Below are positions 1 through 8,658 of a DNA stretch of 64,000 nucleotides, in pieces. The notes under the pieces are model-generated. The model saw nothing but the letters and a program-made list of their open reading frames with translations. It did not search any database and was not told the DNA's origin. This DNA comes from Thermaerobacter marianensis DSM 12885 (GTDB lineage Bacteria; Bacillota; Sulfobacillia; Thermaerobacterales; Thermaerobacteraceae), in assembly GCF_000184705.1 (NCBI RefSeq), contig NC_014831.1, positions 2,418,001 through 2,482,000 on the forward strand, read 5' to 3'. The first letter of the stretch is position 1. The number at the start of each line of letters is the position of its first letter. Both the position numbers and the translations under genes were made by a program.

Positions 1-432
1 GCCGTTCGGGTCGGTGGGCCCGGCCGGAACGGCAACGAGAGCAGGGGCCTCCGAACCTCCCGCACCCGCGTCACGGCCCCTGGTGCCGGCCTCCGGGGCC
101 GGGGCGCCGCCGTGGGCAGCCCGGCCGGCGATCACCCGCAGCGCGTGCTCCGCGTAGTTGAGCCGAGCCCCGGGGAACCACTTCGCACCGGGCATCTCCC
201 GGCTGGCCAGCACCTTCTCGTAGGGCGACGAGGCCTGGATGTCGAAGTACTCCCAGAGGCTGCTCCAGAAGCCTTCCAGGTCGCGGACGGACCACTGCCA
301 GAGGGCGTCGTAGGTCTCGAAGCGCAGGCCCCGGTGTTGCGCCAGCCAATCCATGTAGTGGCGCATCCGGGACCGCCGCTGGAACTCGTCCGAGGGCGTC
401 CAAAGCAGGGTGCCCTCGCTCACCGCCGCCAT
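1..432 (-). CDS. acetoacetyl-CoA synthetase, N-terminal part (runs off left edge)
   Basis: The first 144 codons of a minus-strand gene; the rest lies outside the window. Acetoacetyl-CoA synthetases are acyl-adenylate-forming enzymes that activate acetoacetate with ATP and CoA in the cytosol. The visible segment reads LLWTPSDEFQRRSRMRHYMD, then DALWQWSVRDLEGFWSSLW, then MPGAKWFPGARLNYAEHALR near residue 85, which is the typical N-terminal cap of the AacS/propionyl-CoA-synthetase branch. After it comes an Ala/Pro/Gly-rich stretch before the edge, longer than usual. ATG at 432 is the start that precedes all conserved sequence. The catalytic AMP-binding motifs are not in the window, so substrate choice rests on the N-terminal pattern alone. 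Confidence 0.8.
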   Translation of the reverse strand, partial: MAAVSEGTLLWTPSDEFQRRSRMRHYMDWLAQHRGLRFETYDALWQWSVRDLEGFWSSLWEYFDIQASSPYEKVLASREMPGAKWFPGARLNYAEHALRVIAGRAAHGGAPAPEAGTRGRDAGAGGSEAPALVAVPAGPTDPNG

Positions 433-538
433 GACCCAACCCCCCTGTCGGCGGCGCCTACCACGCGCCGCAGATCTCGCCGCATATCTCGAAGAACACC
501 AGGGTACCGATCACACCGAAAGGAGGCTTCCTGCGACC

Positions 539-1204
539 ATGCCCGCTGCCGCCCCGTCCCCTGCGGCCCGAAACCGCCGGGGTCCGTTCCATACCGGCAA
601 GGTCGGCGCCGGCGGGAACTGCCCCAGCAAGGCCGGCGCCGGTCACGCTGGCGCAGCCCCGCCCGGCACCACCCGCCTCAACCGGTGGCGCGGGGTGGTA
701 GGCCGGTTGCCCCGGTACGCCCGCCTGGCGCGGCGCATCCTGGCCCTCGGGCCCCAGGCCGGCGGCCGGGCCCGCCGCCTCGTCCTGGCAGGCCTGGCGT
801 ACTGGCTGGTCCCCCTGGATCCGCTGCCGGGGTTCATCCCCGTGCTGGGGCAGCTCGACGACCTGCTGGTGGCGCTCTTCGCCCTCCGCCTCGCGCTGCG
901 CTCGCTGCCCCGCCCCTTGCGGACCCGCCTCCTGCGGGAAGCAGGCCTGGACGCCGGCACCGTCGAGAGCGACTGGCGCCTGGTGCGGGAAACCGCCCGG
1001 GGCTTGGTGGTGGCCTCCGGACGGGTCGCTTGGCGCCTCGGGTGGGCGGCCGCCCGCGGCACCGCCCGGCTCGGCACCCGGACGGGTGCATGGCTATTGG
1101 CCCGGATGACGGCCCGGCGGACCCGCCCCAAGGTTGCGCCAGGGGCCTGCCTTGGGGCCGGTCCGGGGACCGGGCCGCGGTGCGAGCCCCGTGGCCGGTC
1201 GTGA
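539..1204 (+). CDS. YkvA/DUF1232-family membrane protein
   Basis: A 221-residue protein with one recognisable element, YWLVPLDPLPGFIPVLGQLD followed by DLLVALFALRLALRSLP, which is the DUF1232 (YkvA) signature of a short hydrophobic hairpin. Function of the family is unknown. The N-terminal 60 residues are Ala/Pro/Gly-rich and the tail is strongly basic, with many Arg. ATG at 539 is chosen because AAAGGAGG lies just upstream at about 518-525; an upstream in-frame start at 410 would overlap the divergent synthetase gene and lacks a ribosome site. It is divergent from that gene with about 105 bases between them. Confidence 0.75.
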   Translation: MPAAAPSPAARNRRGPFHTGKVGAGGNCPSKAGAGHAGAAPPGTTRLNRWRGVVGRLPRYARLARRILALGPQAGGRARRLVLAGLAYWLVPLDPLPGFIPVLGQLDDLLVALFALRLALRSLPRPLRTRLLREAGLDAGTVESDWRLVRETARGLVVASGRVAWRLGWAAARGTARLGTRTGAWLLARMTARRTRPKVAPGACLGAGPGTGPRCEPRGRS

Positions 1205-1230
1205 AGCCGGCCTCCTCCGCGGGGCCGGCT
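1205..1230. terminator. weak hairpin between convergent genes
   Basis: AGCCGGCC at 1205-1212 pairs perfectly with GGCCGGCT at 1223-1230, directly after the stop of the YkvA-like gene and before the 3' end of the convergent reductase. There is no T-run, so an intrinsic-terminator role is only suggested. Confidence 0.35.
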
Positions 1231-1255
1231 GCGTTGGTCCCGTCGAGTCAGGGCG

Positions 1256-2266
1256 CTAGCGCAAACGGACCAGGATCCGGCCCCGCACCCGCCCGGCCAG
1301 GACGTCGTCGAAGGCGCCGGGCAGGCCGGCCAGTTCGACCTCCCGGTAGACCAGATCCTCCAGCGCCTCCGGCCGCAGGTCGCCGGCCAGCCGCTGCCAG
1401 ATCCGCATCCGCAGCGGCATGGGGCAGTACACCGAATCGATCCCGAGCAGGCTCACGCCCCGCAAGATGAAGGGGAAGACCGTGGTGTGCAGGTGGCTGC
1501 CGCCCGTCAGGCCCACCGCCGCCACGGCCCCGCCATAACGGGTGGTGCGGAGGACGTGGGCCAGGGTATCGCCGCCCACGGCGTCGATGGCCGCCACCCA
1601 CTGCTGCTTCTCCAGGGGCTTGCCGCCCTTCACGGCCACTTCGTCCCGCGGGATGACCCGGCTCGCCCCCAGGCGCTCCAGATAGGGGGCGGCCTCCGGC
1701 TTGCCGGTACTGGCCACCACCTCGTAGCCCCGGCGGGCCAGGATGGCCACGGCGACGGAGCCCACGCCGCCCGAGGCGCCGGTGACCAGGACGGGCCCGC
1801 GGCCCGGCGCCAGGCCGTGTTCTTCCAGGCGGTGGAGGGCCAGGGCGGCGGTGAAGCCGGCGGTGCCCAGGATCATGGCCTCCCGGAGGTCGAGGCCCCG
1901 GGGCAGGGGGACGACCCAGTCGCCCGGTACCCGCGCGTACTCCGCATAGCCGCCGTAATGGCTGACGCCGAGCTCGTAGCCCGTCACCAGGACCGGATCC
2001 CCCGGGCGGAAGCGCGGGTCCGCCGATTCCACCACCTTCCCGGCCAGGTCGATGCCCGGCACCATGGGATACGACCGCACCACCCGGCCGTCGGGCCGGC
2101 TGGCCAGGCCGTCCTTGTAGTTCACCCCGGAGTAGGCCACGCGGATCGTGACCTCCCCCGGCGGGAGGTCACCGGGCGTCAGGGAGCGCACGCCCTGGCG
2201 CAGGTGGCCCTGCTCGTCCCGCTCGACCAGGTAGGCGGCAAAGCGGTCGGCCGTGCCGGTGGTCAT
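1256..2266 (-). CDS. YhdH/AcuI-type NADPH:quinone (acryloyl-CoA) reductase
   Basis: A 336-residue zinc-independent medium-chain dehydrogenase/reductase. The quinone-oxidoreductase pattern is clear: SGVNYKDGLASRPDGRVVRS near the N-terminus, PGIDLAGKV, the Rossmann motif LVTGASGGVGSVAVAILARRG mid-protein, and GLTGGSHLHTTVFPFILRGV then LLGIDSV toward the end. Members close to this (E. coli YhdH, Rhodobacter AcuI) reduce acryloyl-CoA to propionyl-CoA with NADPH; others act on quinones, so the substrate is not settled. The ATG at 2266 is chosen because GGGGGAGGGG sits just before it; a start 21 bases upstream would put that site inside the gene. No operon partner is obvious. Confidence 0.85.
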   Translation of the reverse strand: MTTGTADRFAAYLVERDEQGHLRQGVRSLTPGDLPPGEVTIRVAYSGVNYKDGLASRPDGRVVRSYPMVPGIDLAGKVVESADPRFRPGDPVLVTGYELGVSHYGGYAEYARVPGDWVVPLPRGLDLREAMILGTAGFTAALALHRLEEHGLAPGRGPVLVTGASGGVGSVAVAILARRGYEVVASTGKPEAAPYLERLGASRVIPRDEVAVKGGKPLEKQQWVAAIDAVGGDTLAHVLRTTRYGGAVAAVGLTGGSHLHTTVFPFILRGVSLLGIDSVYCPMPLRMRIWQRLAGDLRPEALEDLVYREVELAGLPGAFDDVLAGRVRGRILVRLR

Positions 2267-2346
2267 GGGCAGCCCCTCCCCCCGCATCCGTTGCGTTCCT
2301 CGCTCAACGCGTCGCGTTCCGCGTCCCCGTCGCCTTCACCTTCGTG

Positions 2347-3309
2347 TCAGGCCTTCCCCTGCGCCCGCCGCTGGTGGTAGTCGGCGATACCGATGGAGCA
2401 GATGTGCAGGTCCAGGGCCACCGCCGGTTCCACCTCAGCCCAGTCGAGCCCGTAGGCCTCGGCATCGCGGCGGATGTGCTCCGCCAGCCGGCGCCGGGTC
2501 TCCTCCGGGGTGGCGGGCCGGCCGTCCACCACGCCGCAGGCCACGAAGAGGGGCACCTGCTCCTCCATGCGCTGGGCCACTTCCTCGGGCGTCATCTGCG
2601 CCGCCGCGAAGTGGGGCAACAGCATGACCGCCGGTCGGAGCGCCGGCACCGCCCGCGCCGACCGCAGCATGGCGTCGGGATTGAACTGGTTGGGCGCCGT
2701 CGAAGGAAGCAGGTAGTCGCGGCCGATGCGGGCGGACAGGGAGGGGTAGCGTACGCCCAGCTCGTCGCCCGCCACCAGGGCGCCGGTGCCCTCGTCCAGG
2801 ATCATGTACTGGTGCCGGGCATGGCCGGGGGCTTCGATGAAGCGCAGCCGGTGGCCGCCGCCCAGGTCCAGGGTCTGGTTCGCCTCGGGCACCAGGGTGC
2901 GTTCCGCCGGCACGGGCTCCGGAAGGCCGAACAAGCTCTCCAGCCGGTCGCCGAAGATGCTCCGGGCCCCCTCCACCAGCCGCCCGGGATTCTGCAGGTG
3001 CCGGGCCCCCCGCGGGTGCACGACCACCTGGGCCCGGGGCAGCAGCCGGGCCAGGGTGCCGGCGCCGGCGGCATGGTCCAGGTGGATGTGGGTGACCACG
3101 ATGTATGCGACCTCGTCCCGCGGGATGCCGTGCTGCTCGAGGGCTTCGAGCCACGCCCCGACGCCGGACTTGCCGCCCGTCTCGATCAGGGCCGGCCGCG
3201 GCGCACGGATCAGATAGCCCGCCGTCCGCTGGACGGTGCCGCCCTCGCGCAGATCGACCAGGAACGTGTCGGATGCCAGCGCTGTCAGCCCACCCGTCTC
3301 CCGGGTCAC
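2347..3309 (-). CDS. MBL-fold metallo-hydrolase
   Basis: A 320-residue metallo-beta-lactamase-fold protein. The metal-binding HxHxDH motif appears as VVTHIHLDHAAGAG near residue 75, followed by the third ligand region APGHARHQYMIL near 160 and an acidic ligand in LVAGDELGVRYP. The C-terminal helical half, with MLLPHFAAAQMTPEEVAQRM, resembles hydrolases acting on thioesters or glyoxalase-II-like substrates, but the substrate cannot be named. The GTG at 3309 is preceded by GAGGGGGTGAG. The neighbour downstream is the AcuI-like reductase on the same strand about 80 bases away, so co-transcription is possible. Confidence 0.85.
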   Translation of the reverse strand: MTRETGGLTALASDTFLVDLREGGTVQRTAGYLIRAPRPALIETGGKSGVGAWLEALEQHGIPRDEVAYIVVTHIHLDHAAGAGTLARLLPRAQVVVHPRGARHLQNPGRLVEGARSIFGDRLESLFGLPEPVPAERTLVPEANQTLDLGGGHRLRFIEAPGHARHQYMILDEGTGALVAGDELGVRYPSLSARIGRDYLLPSTAPNQFNPDAMLRSARAVPALRPAVMLLPHFAAAQMTPEEVAQRMEEQVPLFVACGVVDGRPATPEETRRRLAEHIRRDAEAYGLDWAEVEPAVALDLHICSIGIADYHQRRAQGKA

Positions 3310-3801
3310 GCACTCACCCCCTCAAACCCCTAACAGGGATGAATTACGCGACCCGCGGGCGGGAGCCTGCCGGGGCGCCTTTCATCGCCGGCCGGTGATC
3401 GCCCGCCAGCCGCAGCGGTGGGCCCTGCCCGCCGGCCGCAGCGGTGGCCCCCCCCCGCATCCCGCAGTGGTGGGCCCTGGTCACGCCAGAAACCGCGGCC
3501 CAGTTTGGATCGGACCGGGGCCGTTTCCGCCGGACGACCGGGAGACCGGCTCCTGACCCGCCAAGGGCCGTGCCCGCAAGCAGGGATCGACTCGGGCGTG
3601 GAGAATGCCTCCAGTGAATTGTTGTCGCTCTTCCCGGCTGTTTTCTGCCCCTGGGCCGCCCCGGAGTCCCTGCGACGGCCCTTTGCCGCTTGCCGCCGGT
3701 AACCGGCCCGCGCCGGACCGGAACGGGCCCGCCGCTTCGGTGGAAGCGGGCGGCAGGCTGTCACCGGTAGCATGCGGAAACCATTTCTTGGAGGATCGCC
3801 C
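3310..3801. other. 492-base gap between divergent genes
   Basis: No coding region with a recognisable family or ribosome site is seen here. The gap holds a dispersed G+C-rich repeat (3401-3479, listed separately) and a somewhat less G+C-rich stretch around 3600-3650. It presumably carries divergent promoters for the MBL-fold gene and the ABC ATPase gene, but I could not pick convincing -35/-10 pairs. Confidence 0.5.
3401..3479. repeat. two 21-base near-identical direct repeats plus a partial third
   Basis: Units at 3401-3421 and 3427-3447 both read GCCCGCC(A/G)GCCGCAGCGGTGG with a single mismatch. A shorter copy ending CCCGCAGTGGTGGGCCCTG lies at 3461-3479. GGCCCTG follows the first and third copies. 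Confidence 0.8.
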
Positions 3802-4956
3802 ATGGCACGGGTCCAGCTGGTGGAGGTCACCAAGCGCTTCGGCTCCACCGTGGCCGTGGACCGGGTCTCGCTGGACATCGCCGACGGCGAGTTCCTGGTA
3901 CTGGTGGGGCCGTCGGGCTGCGGCAAGTCGACGCTGCTGCGGCTCATCGCCGGTCTGGAGGACGTGACGGAAGGCGCGGTCTACATCGGTGACCGCAACG
4001 TCAACGACGTCCCGCCCAAGGACCGGGACGTGGCCATGGTCTTCCAGAACTACGCCCTCTACCCCCACATGACGGTCTATGACAACATGGCCTTCGGCCT
4101 GCGGATGCGCAAGGTGCCGCGGGACGAGATCGACCGCCGGGTGCGGGAAGCAGCGGAGACCCTGGGCCTGACGAACCTGCTCAAGCGCCGGCCGGCCCAG
4201 CTCTCGGGCGGCCAGCGGCAGCGAGTGGCCCTGGGCCGGGCCATCGTCCGCGACCCCAAGGTCTTCCTGATGGACGAACCCCTCTCCAACCTGGACGCCC
4301 AGCTCCGCGTGCAGATGCGCACGGAGCTGGCCCGCCTGCACCAGCGGCTGGGCACCACCACGATCTACGTCACCCACGACCAGGTGGAGGCCATGACCCT
4401 GGGCGACCGCATCGCCGTCATGCGAGACGGCAAGCTCCAGCAGGTGGCGACGCCCCGCGAGATCTACGCGCGGCCGGCCAACGTGTTCGTGGCCTCCTTC
4501 ATCGGCTCGCCGCCCATGAACTTCGTCCGCGGGGTGGTGGAACGCGGCGACGGGGAGGTCCGCTTTGCGGGCGCCGGCCTGACCTGCCGCCTAGAGGGCG
4601 AGCTGGCGGAGGCGGCCGCGGCGTACCTCGCTGGTGGCGGTGCCGGCTCCGCGGCCGGCAGCCGGGAGGTCCTGCTGGGCGTCCGGCCGGAGCACATCCA
4701 CGCCCGCCCGGCGGACGCCGCCGACGGTGCGGGGGCCCACATGGTGGCGACCGTGGAAGTGGTGGAGCCGCTGGGTGCCGAGACCTTCGTGTACGTGGCA
4801 GCAGGGTCCGTGGCCCTGACGGTGCGGGTCGACCCGCGGCTCGCCGTGCGCCCGGGCGACCGGCTGGCGCTGACCCTGGACGCCGAGCACCTGCACCTGT
4901 TCGATGCGGCCACCGAGCAGTCCCTGCGGGAACTGGCCGCGGCGGTCCCGGCGTAG
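3802..4956 (+). CDS. sugar-type ABC transporter ATPase (MsmK/UgpC/MalK family)
   Basis: A 384-residue ATPase of the carbohydrate-uptake CUT1 type. Walker A is GPSGCGKST (residues about 37-45), followed by the Q-loop VFQNYALYPHMTVYDN, signature LSGGQRQRVALGRA, Walker B VFLMDEPLSNLD and H-loop VTHDQVEAM. A C-terminal TOBE region with VRPEHI follows from about residue 235, as in MsmK and MalK. Such ATPases energise one or several sugar or glycerol-phosphate permeases. No permease or binding-protein gene is adjacent, so it is probably a shared multi-system ATPase. ATG at 3802 follows TTGGAGGATCGCCC; the in-frame ATG ten codons upstream has no site. Confidence 0.92.
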   Translation: MARVQLVEVTKRFGSTVAVDRVSLDIADGEFLVLVGPSGCGKSTLLRLIAGLEDVTEGAVYIGDRNVNDVPPKDRDVAMVFQNYALYPHMTVYDNMAFGLRMRKVPRDEIDRRVREAAETLGLTNLLKRRPAQLSGGQRQRVALGRAIVRDPKVFLMDEPLSNLDAQLRVQMRTELARLHQRLGTTTIYVTHDQVEAMTLGDRIAVMRDGKLQQVATPREIYARPANVFVASFIGSPPMNFVRGVVERGDGEVRFAGAGLTCRLEGELAEAAAAYLAGGGAGSAAGSREVLLGVRPEHIHARPADAADGAGAHMVATVEVVEPLGAETFVYVAAGSVALTVRVDPRLAVRPGDRLALTLDAEHLHLFDAATEQSLRELAAAVPA

Positions 4957-5090
4957 CGTACCGGTGTCGCGGTAAACCGTCGGCACGACCGCAGGCCGAG
5001 GTCACCATGGCAGAGCGTGGCACGGGCGATGGAACGGCGTGCCGCGGCGCATGGCGATCCGGTCGGCAAGACAAGGAGGGCCAGGACCGA

Positions 5091-5600
5091 GTGCTGAGCT
5101 TTGATACGGACGGCGTGCGCTTCAACCTGCGGGTCGCCGGCGTGATCCTCGCCGGCGACCACGTTCTTTTGACCCAGATCGCCGGCGCCGATTACTGGTT
5201 TCTCCCCGGAGGCCGGGTCGAACCGGGCGAGCCGACGGACGCCGCCCTACGCCGGGAACTGTGGGAGGAGCTCGACGTCCACGCCCACGTGGGCAGGTTG
5301 CTCTGGGTGGTCGAATCCTTCTTCACCCTGGAAGGACATCGATTCCACGAGGTGGGCTTCTACTACCGGGTGACGCTACCCGGGGTCGCCGCGTCCGGCG
5401 GGGCCGCCGGGGGACGGGTACCATCGCGCGGGGCCACTTCCCGCAAGCAGGATGGTGCCAACGTACTCTTGTTTCAATGGTTTCCCCTGGGCGACCTCGG
5501 CGCCGGCGTGAGACTCCTGCCTTCTTTCCTGGCCGATGCGCTGGCCCACCTGCCGAAAACCACTCGCCATGTGGTGTACCGGGAAGAACCGGCCGGCTAG
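5091..5600 (+). CDS. NUDIX hydrolase
   Basis: A 169-residue NUDIX-fold pyrophosphohydrolase. The Nudix box begins with GGRVEPGEPTDAALRRELW and continues EEL, matching GX5EX7REUXEEXGU with all glutamates except the usual final Gly, which is Asp-Val here. Preceding strands read VRFNLRVAGVILAGDHVLL and ADYWFLPGG. Substrate (nucleoside diphosphate derivative or oxidised nucleotide) cannot be deduced. GTG at 5091 is chosen because AAGGAGG lies about eleven bases before it; the open frame upstream (from 5007) would place that site inside the gene. A Gly/Ala-rich insertion sits between the last two strands. Convergent with the TerC gene. Confidence 0.88.
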   Translation: MLSFDTDGVRFNLRVAGVILAGDHVLLTQIAGADYWFLPGGRVEPGEPTDAALRRELWEELDVHAHVGRLLWVVESFFTLEGHRFHEVGFYYRVTLPGVAASGGAAGGRVPSRGATSRKQDGANVLLFQWFPLGDLGAGVRLLPSFLADALAHLPKTTRHVVYREEPAG

Positions 5601-5699
5601 AGGCAAGGCCGCTCCGGCCGATCCCCCGCCGGGCAGCGGGGTAGGCATCCCATCGGCGTCCGCCATCCAATCGTCCGCCGCCAAGCGAACGCCCTCCGA

Positions 5700-6689
5700 T
5701 CAAGGTGCGCCCGTCCTGGGGCCTTGCGGCTTGGGGTTGGCGGGCGCAGCCGCTGGGGCCACCGGCGTCCCGCCCGGCTCGACCCCGGGCCGGGCCGGCT
5801 CGGCGGCGGCGCGGGTCAGGGCGCCACCGGGCCGCGAGGCGGGTGCAGGCGCCGCCGGGCCCGCTGGCTCCGTCGGGGCCTGCCGGCCCGTGGCGGCCTG
5901 CGGGCGCTGGGATCCGGGCGCCATGCCGTCGGAGCCGGGTTCGTCCGTCGCCGAGGCGCCCGGGGCATGGGTCCCACCGGTGGCGGGTGACGTCCCTGCG
6001 GCCACCTCCGGCGTGGGGGTCGCGCCCGCCCGGCGGCCTTGGAGAATAAAGAACCCCGTCAACAAGAGGGTTGCCACGATGTGCACGGCCAACAGGACAC
6101 CTTCGGGTACCCCGACCAGCGCCGCATGGACGACCCGGTCCTTCAGCATCATCTCCACGGCGACCCACACCAGGATGCCGGCGCCCACGTAGATCAGCCA
6201 GGGCCACCGGTCCATCAGGCCGCTGAGCAGCGAGCTGCCCCAGACGATCAGCGGCACCGACAGGGCGAGGCCCATCACCAGAAGCCCCAGGTGGCCGCCC
6301 GAGACGCCCACCAGCGCCAGCACGTTGTCCAGGGACATCACCACGTCGGCCAGGATGATGGTCTGTACCGCTTCCCAGACGTTGCCGGCCTCGCGCACGT
6401 TGTCGTGGCCGCCCCGGTCGTCGACCACCAGCTTCCGGGCGATCCACAGCAGGAGGAGCCCGCCCACCGCTTGCAGCAACGGGACGTGCAGCAACCCCGT
6501 GACCACGGCCGCCAGCGCGAGGCGCAGCGCCACGGCGCCGCCGGCGCCCAGCAAGATGGCCTGCCGGCGCATGCGGCCCCGCAACCGCCGCGCCGCCAGG
6601 GCGATGACCACGGCATTGTCACCGGCCAGCAGCAGGTCGACGAACACGAGCCCGAGAAAGCGCGCCACCGATTCCCATAAATCCGCCAC
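5700..6689 (-). CDS. TerC-family integral membrane protein
   Basis: A 329-residue protein with seven or so hydrophobic segments over residues 1-220 and the two family motifs LAGDNAVVIALAAR (about 21-34) and DVVMSLDNVLALVGVSG (about 116-132), each with the conserved intramembrane Asp-Asn. TerC/YjbE proteins are linked to manganese export and metal homeostasis. The last 100 residues are a low-complexity Ala/Pro/Gly tail, probably cytoplasmic or surface-exposed. The GTG start at 6689 follows GGGAGG and lies three bases after the stop of the heptose adenylyltransferase gene, making it the last gene of that operon. No yybP-ykoY manganese riboswitch is present between them. Confidence 0.87.
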   Translation of the reverse strand: MADLWESVARFLGLVFVDLLLAGDNAVVIALAARRLRGRMRRQAILLGAGGAVALRLALAAVVTGLLHVPLLQAVGGLLLLWIARKLVVDDRGGHDNVREAGNVWEAVQTIILADVVMSLDNVLALVGVSGGHLGLLVMGLALSVPLIVWGSSLLSGLMDRWPWLIYVGAGILVWVAVEMMLKDRVVHAALVGVPEGVLLAVHIVATLLLTGFFILQGRRAGATPTPEVAAGTSPATGGTHAPGASATDEPGSDGMAPGSQRPQAATGRQAPTEPAGPAAPAPASRPGGALTRAAAEPARPGVEPGGTPVAPAAAPANPKPQGPRTGAP

Positions 6690-6692
6690 GCA

Positions 6693-7256
6693 TCATGCCT
6701 CCCACGGGGATGGACGAACTGCGGGGCCGGCGTCCTCGCTGCCCGGGTCACCGGCCCCCGCAGCAGCTCCGGCGACGGCCCGGGCCAGCAGGCGAGTGGT
6801 GGAGAGGCCGGGTTCCGGAGGAACCAGCACCACGCGAGCCCCCACCCGCCTCGCCGGCTCCACTTCGGGCAGCCGGTCGAGGCGGTAGTCGCCTCCTTTA
6901 ACGTACCACTGCGGGCGCACGGCCTGGACGAGGCCGGTGGCCGTATCGCCCTCGAAGATCACCACCCAGTCGACGCACTCCAAAGCCGCCACCAGCAGGG
7001 CCCGCTGCCGGGCGGGGACGACGGGCCGTCCCGGCCCCTTGAGCCGGCGGACGCTGGCGTCGTCGTTGACGCCGACCACCAGCACGTCGCCCAGGGACCG
7101 GGCGTGCTCCAGGGTGCGCAGGTGACCGGCGTGGAGCCAGTCGAAGCAGCCGTTGGTCAGCACGACCTGCGCGTCCTGGGGCAGCGCCGCCAGGTGCCCC
7201 AGCAGGCGCTCCAGGGATACCAGCTTGTCCGCGGCACGGCGGGGGACCCCGCGCAT
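6693..7256 (-). CDS. rfaE2: D-glycero-beta-D-manno-heptose 1-phosphate adenylyltransferase
   Basis: A 187-residue nucleotidyltransferase equivalent to the C-terminal domain of E. coli HldE. It makes ADP-heptose from heptose 1-phosphate and ATP. The signature is LTNGCFDWLHAGHLRTLEHA, the (T/H)xGH-type adenylyl-transfer site, followed by VVGVNDDASVRRLKGPGRPV, then ALECVDWVVIFEGDT and WYVKGGDYRLDRLPE; these match RfaE2 closely. ATG at 7256 lies four bases after the stop of the kinase gene, with GCGGGGGTG upstream; the longer frame to 7358 would overlap that gene deeply. It sits between the kinase and TerC genes in one operon. The tail is Ala/Gly-rich. Confidence 0.88.
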   Translation of the reverse strand: MRGVPRRAADKLVSLERLLGHLAALPQDAQVVLTNGCFDWLHAGHLRTLEHARSLGDVLVVGVNDDASVRRLKGPGRPVVPARQRALLVAALECVDWVVIFEGDTATGLVQAVRPQWYVKGGDYRLDRLPEVEPARRVGARVVLVPPEPGLSTTRLLARAVAGAAAGAGDPGSEDAGPAVRPSPWEA

Positions 7257-7260
7257 CCCG

Positions 7261-8658
7261 TCACACCCCCGCGCCCCGTCCGGGACCGCCATCTCCTGGA
7301 GACCGGGGAATCGCCGGGACCGTTTCGGGGTCACCGGCGTGCCCAGCGTCCCTGGCATCCCCGGCGTTGCCGGTCTCCCGGCCTTCGCCCGCCCACGCCC
7401 GCCAGGCTTCCTCCAGTTCTTGCGCCGTCACGGGCCGGGTACCCGGCTTCCGGACCGCGAGGCTGCCGGCCAGGTTGGCCAGGCGCGCCGCACCCACCAC
7501 GTCCAGCCCCGATCCCATGGCGAGGGCCAGCACAGCGGCCACGGTGTCGCCCGCACCGGTGACGTCGTACACGGCGGTGGGCCGCACCGCGGGCACCTCC
7601 ACCGGCGCCCCATCCCCGGGGTCGACCAGCATCCCCTCCGGCCCGCGGGTGACTACCAGGGCGGCGAACCGGCCGCGGGAGCGGATGGCGGCGGCCACGC
7701 GGGGGAGGTCCTCGCGGGGGACCGGGCGGCCCCAGACCTCGGCCAGCTCGTCCAGGTTGGGGGTGGCCAGGGTCGCGCCGCGGAAGCCCAGCAGGCGGTG
7801 GCGGGAGTCGACGATCACGGGCCGGCCCCGCGCCCACCGGGACAGCTGGGGCCACAGCCGGAGCGCCACGTCGCTGAGACCGTAGTCGGCCACCACCACG
7901 GCGTCGGCGGAACGGGCCGCCGCCCGTAATGCCGCGCCGAACCGGCGCCATTCCGGGCCGGCCTCCTCACCGGCCCTGCCGTCCCCGGCAGCGGTGCCCG
8001 TTGCATCGCCCTGGCCGGCGACCGCGTCCCGCTCCGGGTTCGGCCTCCGTTCCGCGTCCGAACCCGTTCCCTGCGCCCGCCAGGGATCCGGTTCCGCCTG
8101 CCCCGGTACCGCGCCGTCGCCCCAGGCCCGGGGCCCCTCCCCGCCTGCCGCCATCCCCGCCGCACCCACCGGATCCAGCCCAAAGGCCGTCGCCCCCGGC
8201 GGCACGTCCAGGCGCAGGACCTGCTGGGCCGGCGCGGCGGGCGGCGCGGCCACGAACCGGGCCTTCAGGGGCGTCTGCCAGCCGGGAGGAACCGGCGCGG
8301 GCAGGAGCCGCACCCCCGCCCGGGCCAGGGCGCCGGCCACCGCTTGTCCCCACGGGTCCCGGCCCAAGGGCCCGGCCAGGATCACCTCACCGCCCAGAGC
8401 GGCCAGGCTGCGGGCGCAGTGGGCCGCACCGCCCGGCATGATCTCCTGGCGGTCGTACTCCAGGATCAGCACCGGCGCCTCGCGGGAGATGCGCCGCGGG
8501 ACGCCGTAGATCCACAGATCGGCCACCGGATCGCCGACCACCAGGACGCGGCACGGCGTGGACCGGGACAGCCAGGCCGGGTAGGGCACCGCGGCGGGTA
8601 GCGCCGCGGCGCGGGCAACCGGGGGTGCCGGCTCCTCCCGGGACACCGGCTCCGTCAT
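7261..8658 (-). CDS. rfaE1: D-glycero-beta-D-manno-heptose-7-phosphate kinase (PfkB family)
   Basis: A 465-residue sugar kinase equivalent to the N-terminal domain of HldE. It phosphorylates heptose 7-phosphate at C1. Typical features: VLVVGDPVADLWIYGVPRRI near residue 38, REAPVLILEY then MPGGAAHCARSLAALGGEV, VVVADYGLSDV, ATPNLDELAEVWG, and the catalytic anion-hole motif DVTGAGDTVAAVLALAMGSG. Two insertions make it longer than the roughly 330 residues expected: about 75 residues of low complexity around 165-240 and a repetitive tail rich in GDA/GHAGD. ATGA overlap with the glycosyltransferase stop (8655-8658) indicates translational coupling. The kinase and adenylyltransferase are separate proteins here rather than fused. 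Confidence 0.88.
   Translation of the reverse strand: MTEPVSREEPAPPVARAAALPAAVPYPAWLSRSTPCRVLVVGDPVADLWIYGVPRRISREAPVLILEYDRQEIMPGGAAHCARSLAALGGEVILAGPLGRDPWGQAVAGALARAGVRLLPAPVPPGWQTPLKARFVAAPPAAPAQQVLRLDVPPGATAFGLDPVGAAGMAAGGEGPRAWGDGAVPGQAEPDPWRAQGTGSDAERRPNPERDAVAGQGDATGTAAGDGRAGEEAGPEWRRFGAALRAAARSADAVVVADYGLSDVALRLWPQLSRWARGRPVIVDSRHRLLGFRGATLATPNLDELAEVWGRPVPREDLPRVAAAIRSRGRFAALVVTRGPEGMLVDPGDGAPVEVPAVRPTAVYDVTGAGDTVAAVLALAMGSGLDVVGAARLANLAGSLAVRKPGTRPVTAQELEEAWRAWAGEGRETGNAGDARDAGHAGDPETVPAIPRSPGDGGPGRGAGV

Noticed and set aside
6690-6700. Manganese riboswitch (yybP-ykoY) upstream of TerC
   Set aside because: The gene starts three bases after the previous stop; there is no room for a riboswitch.
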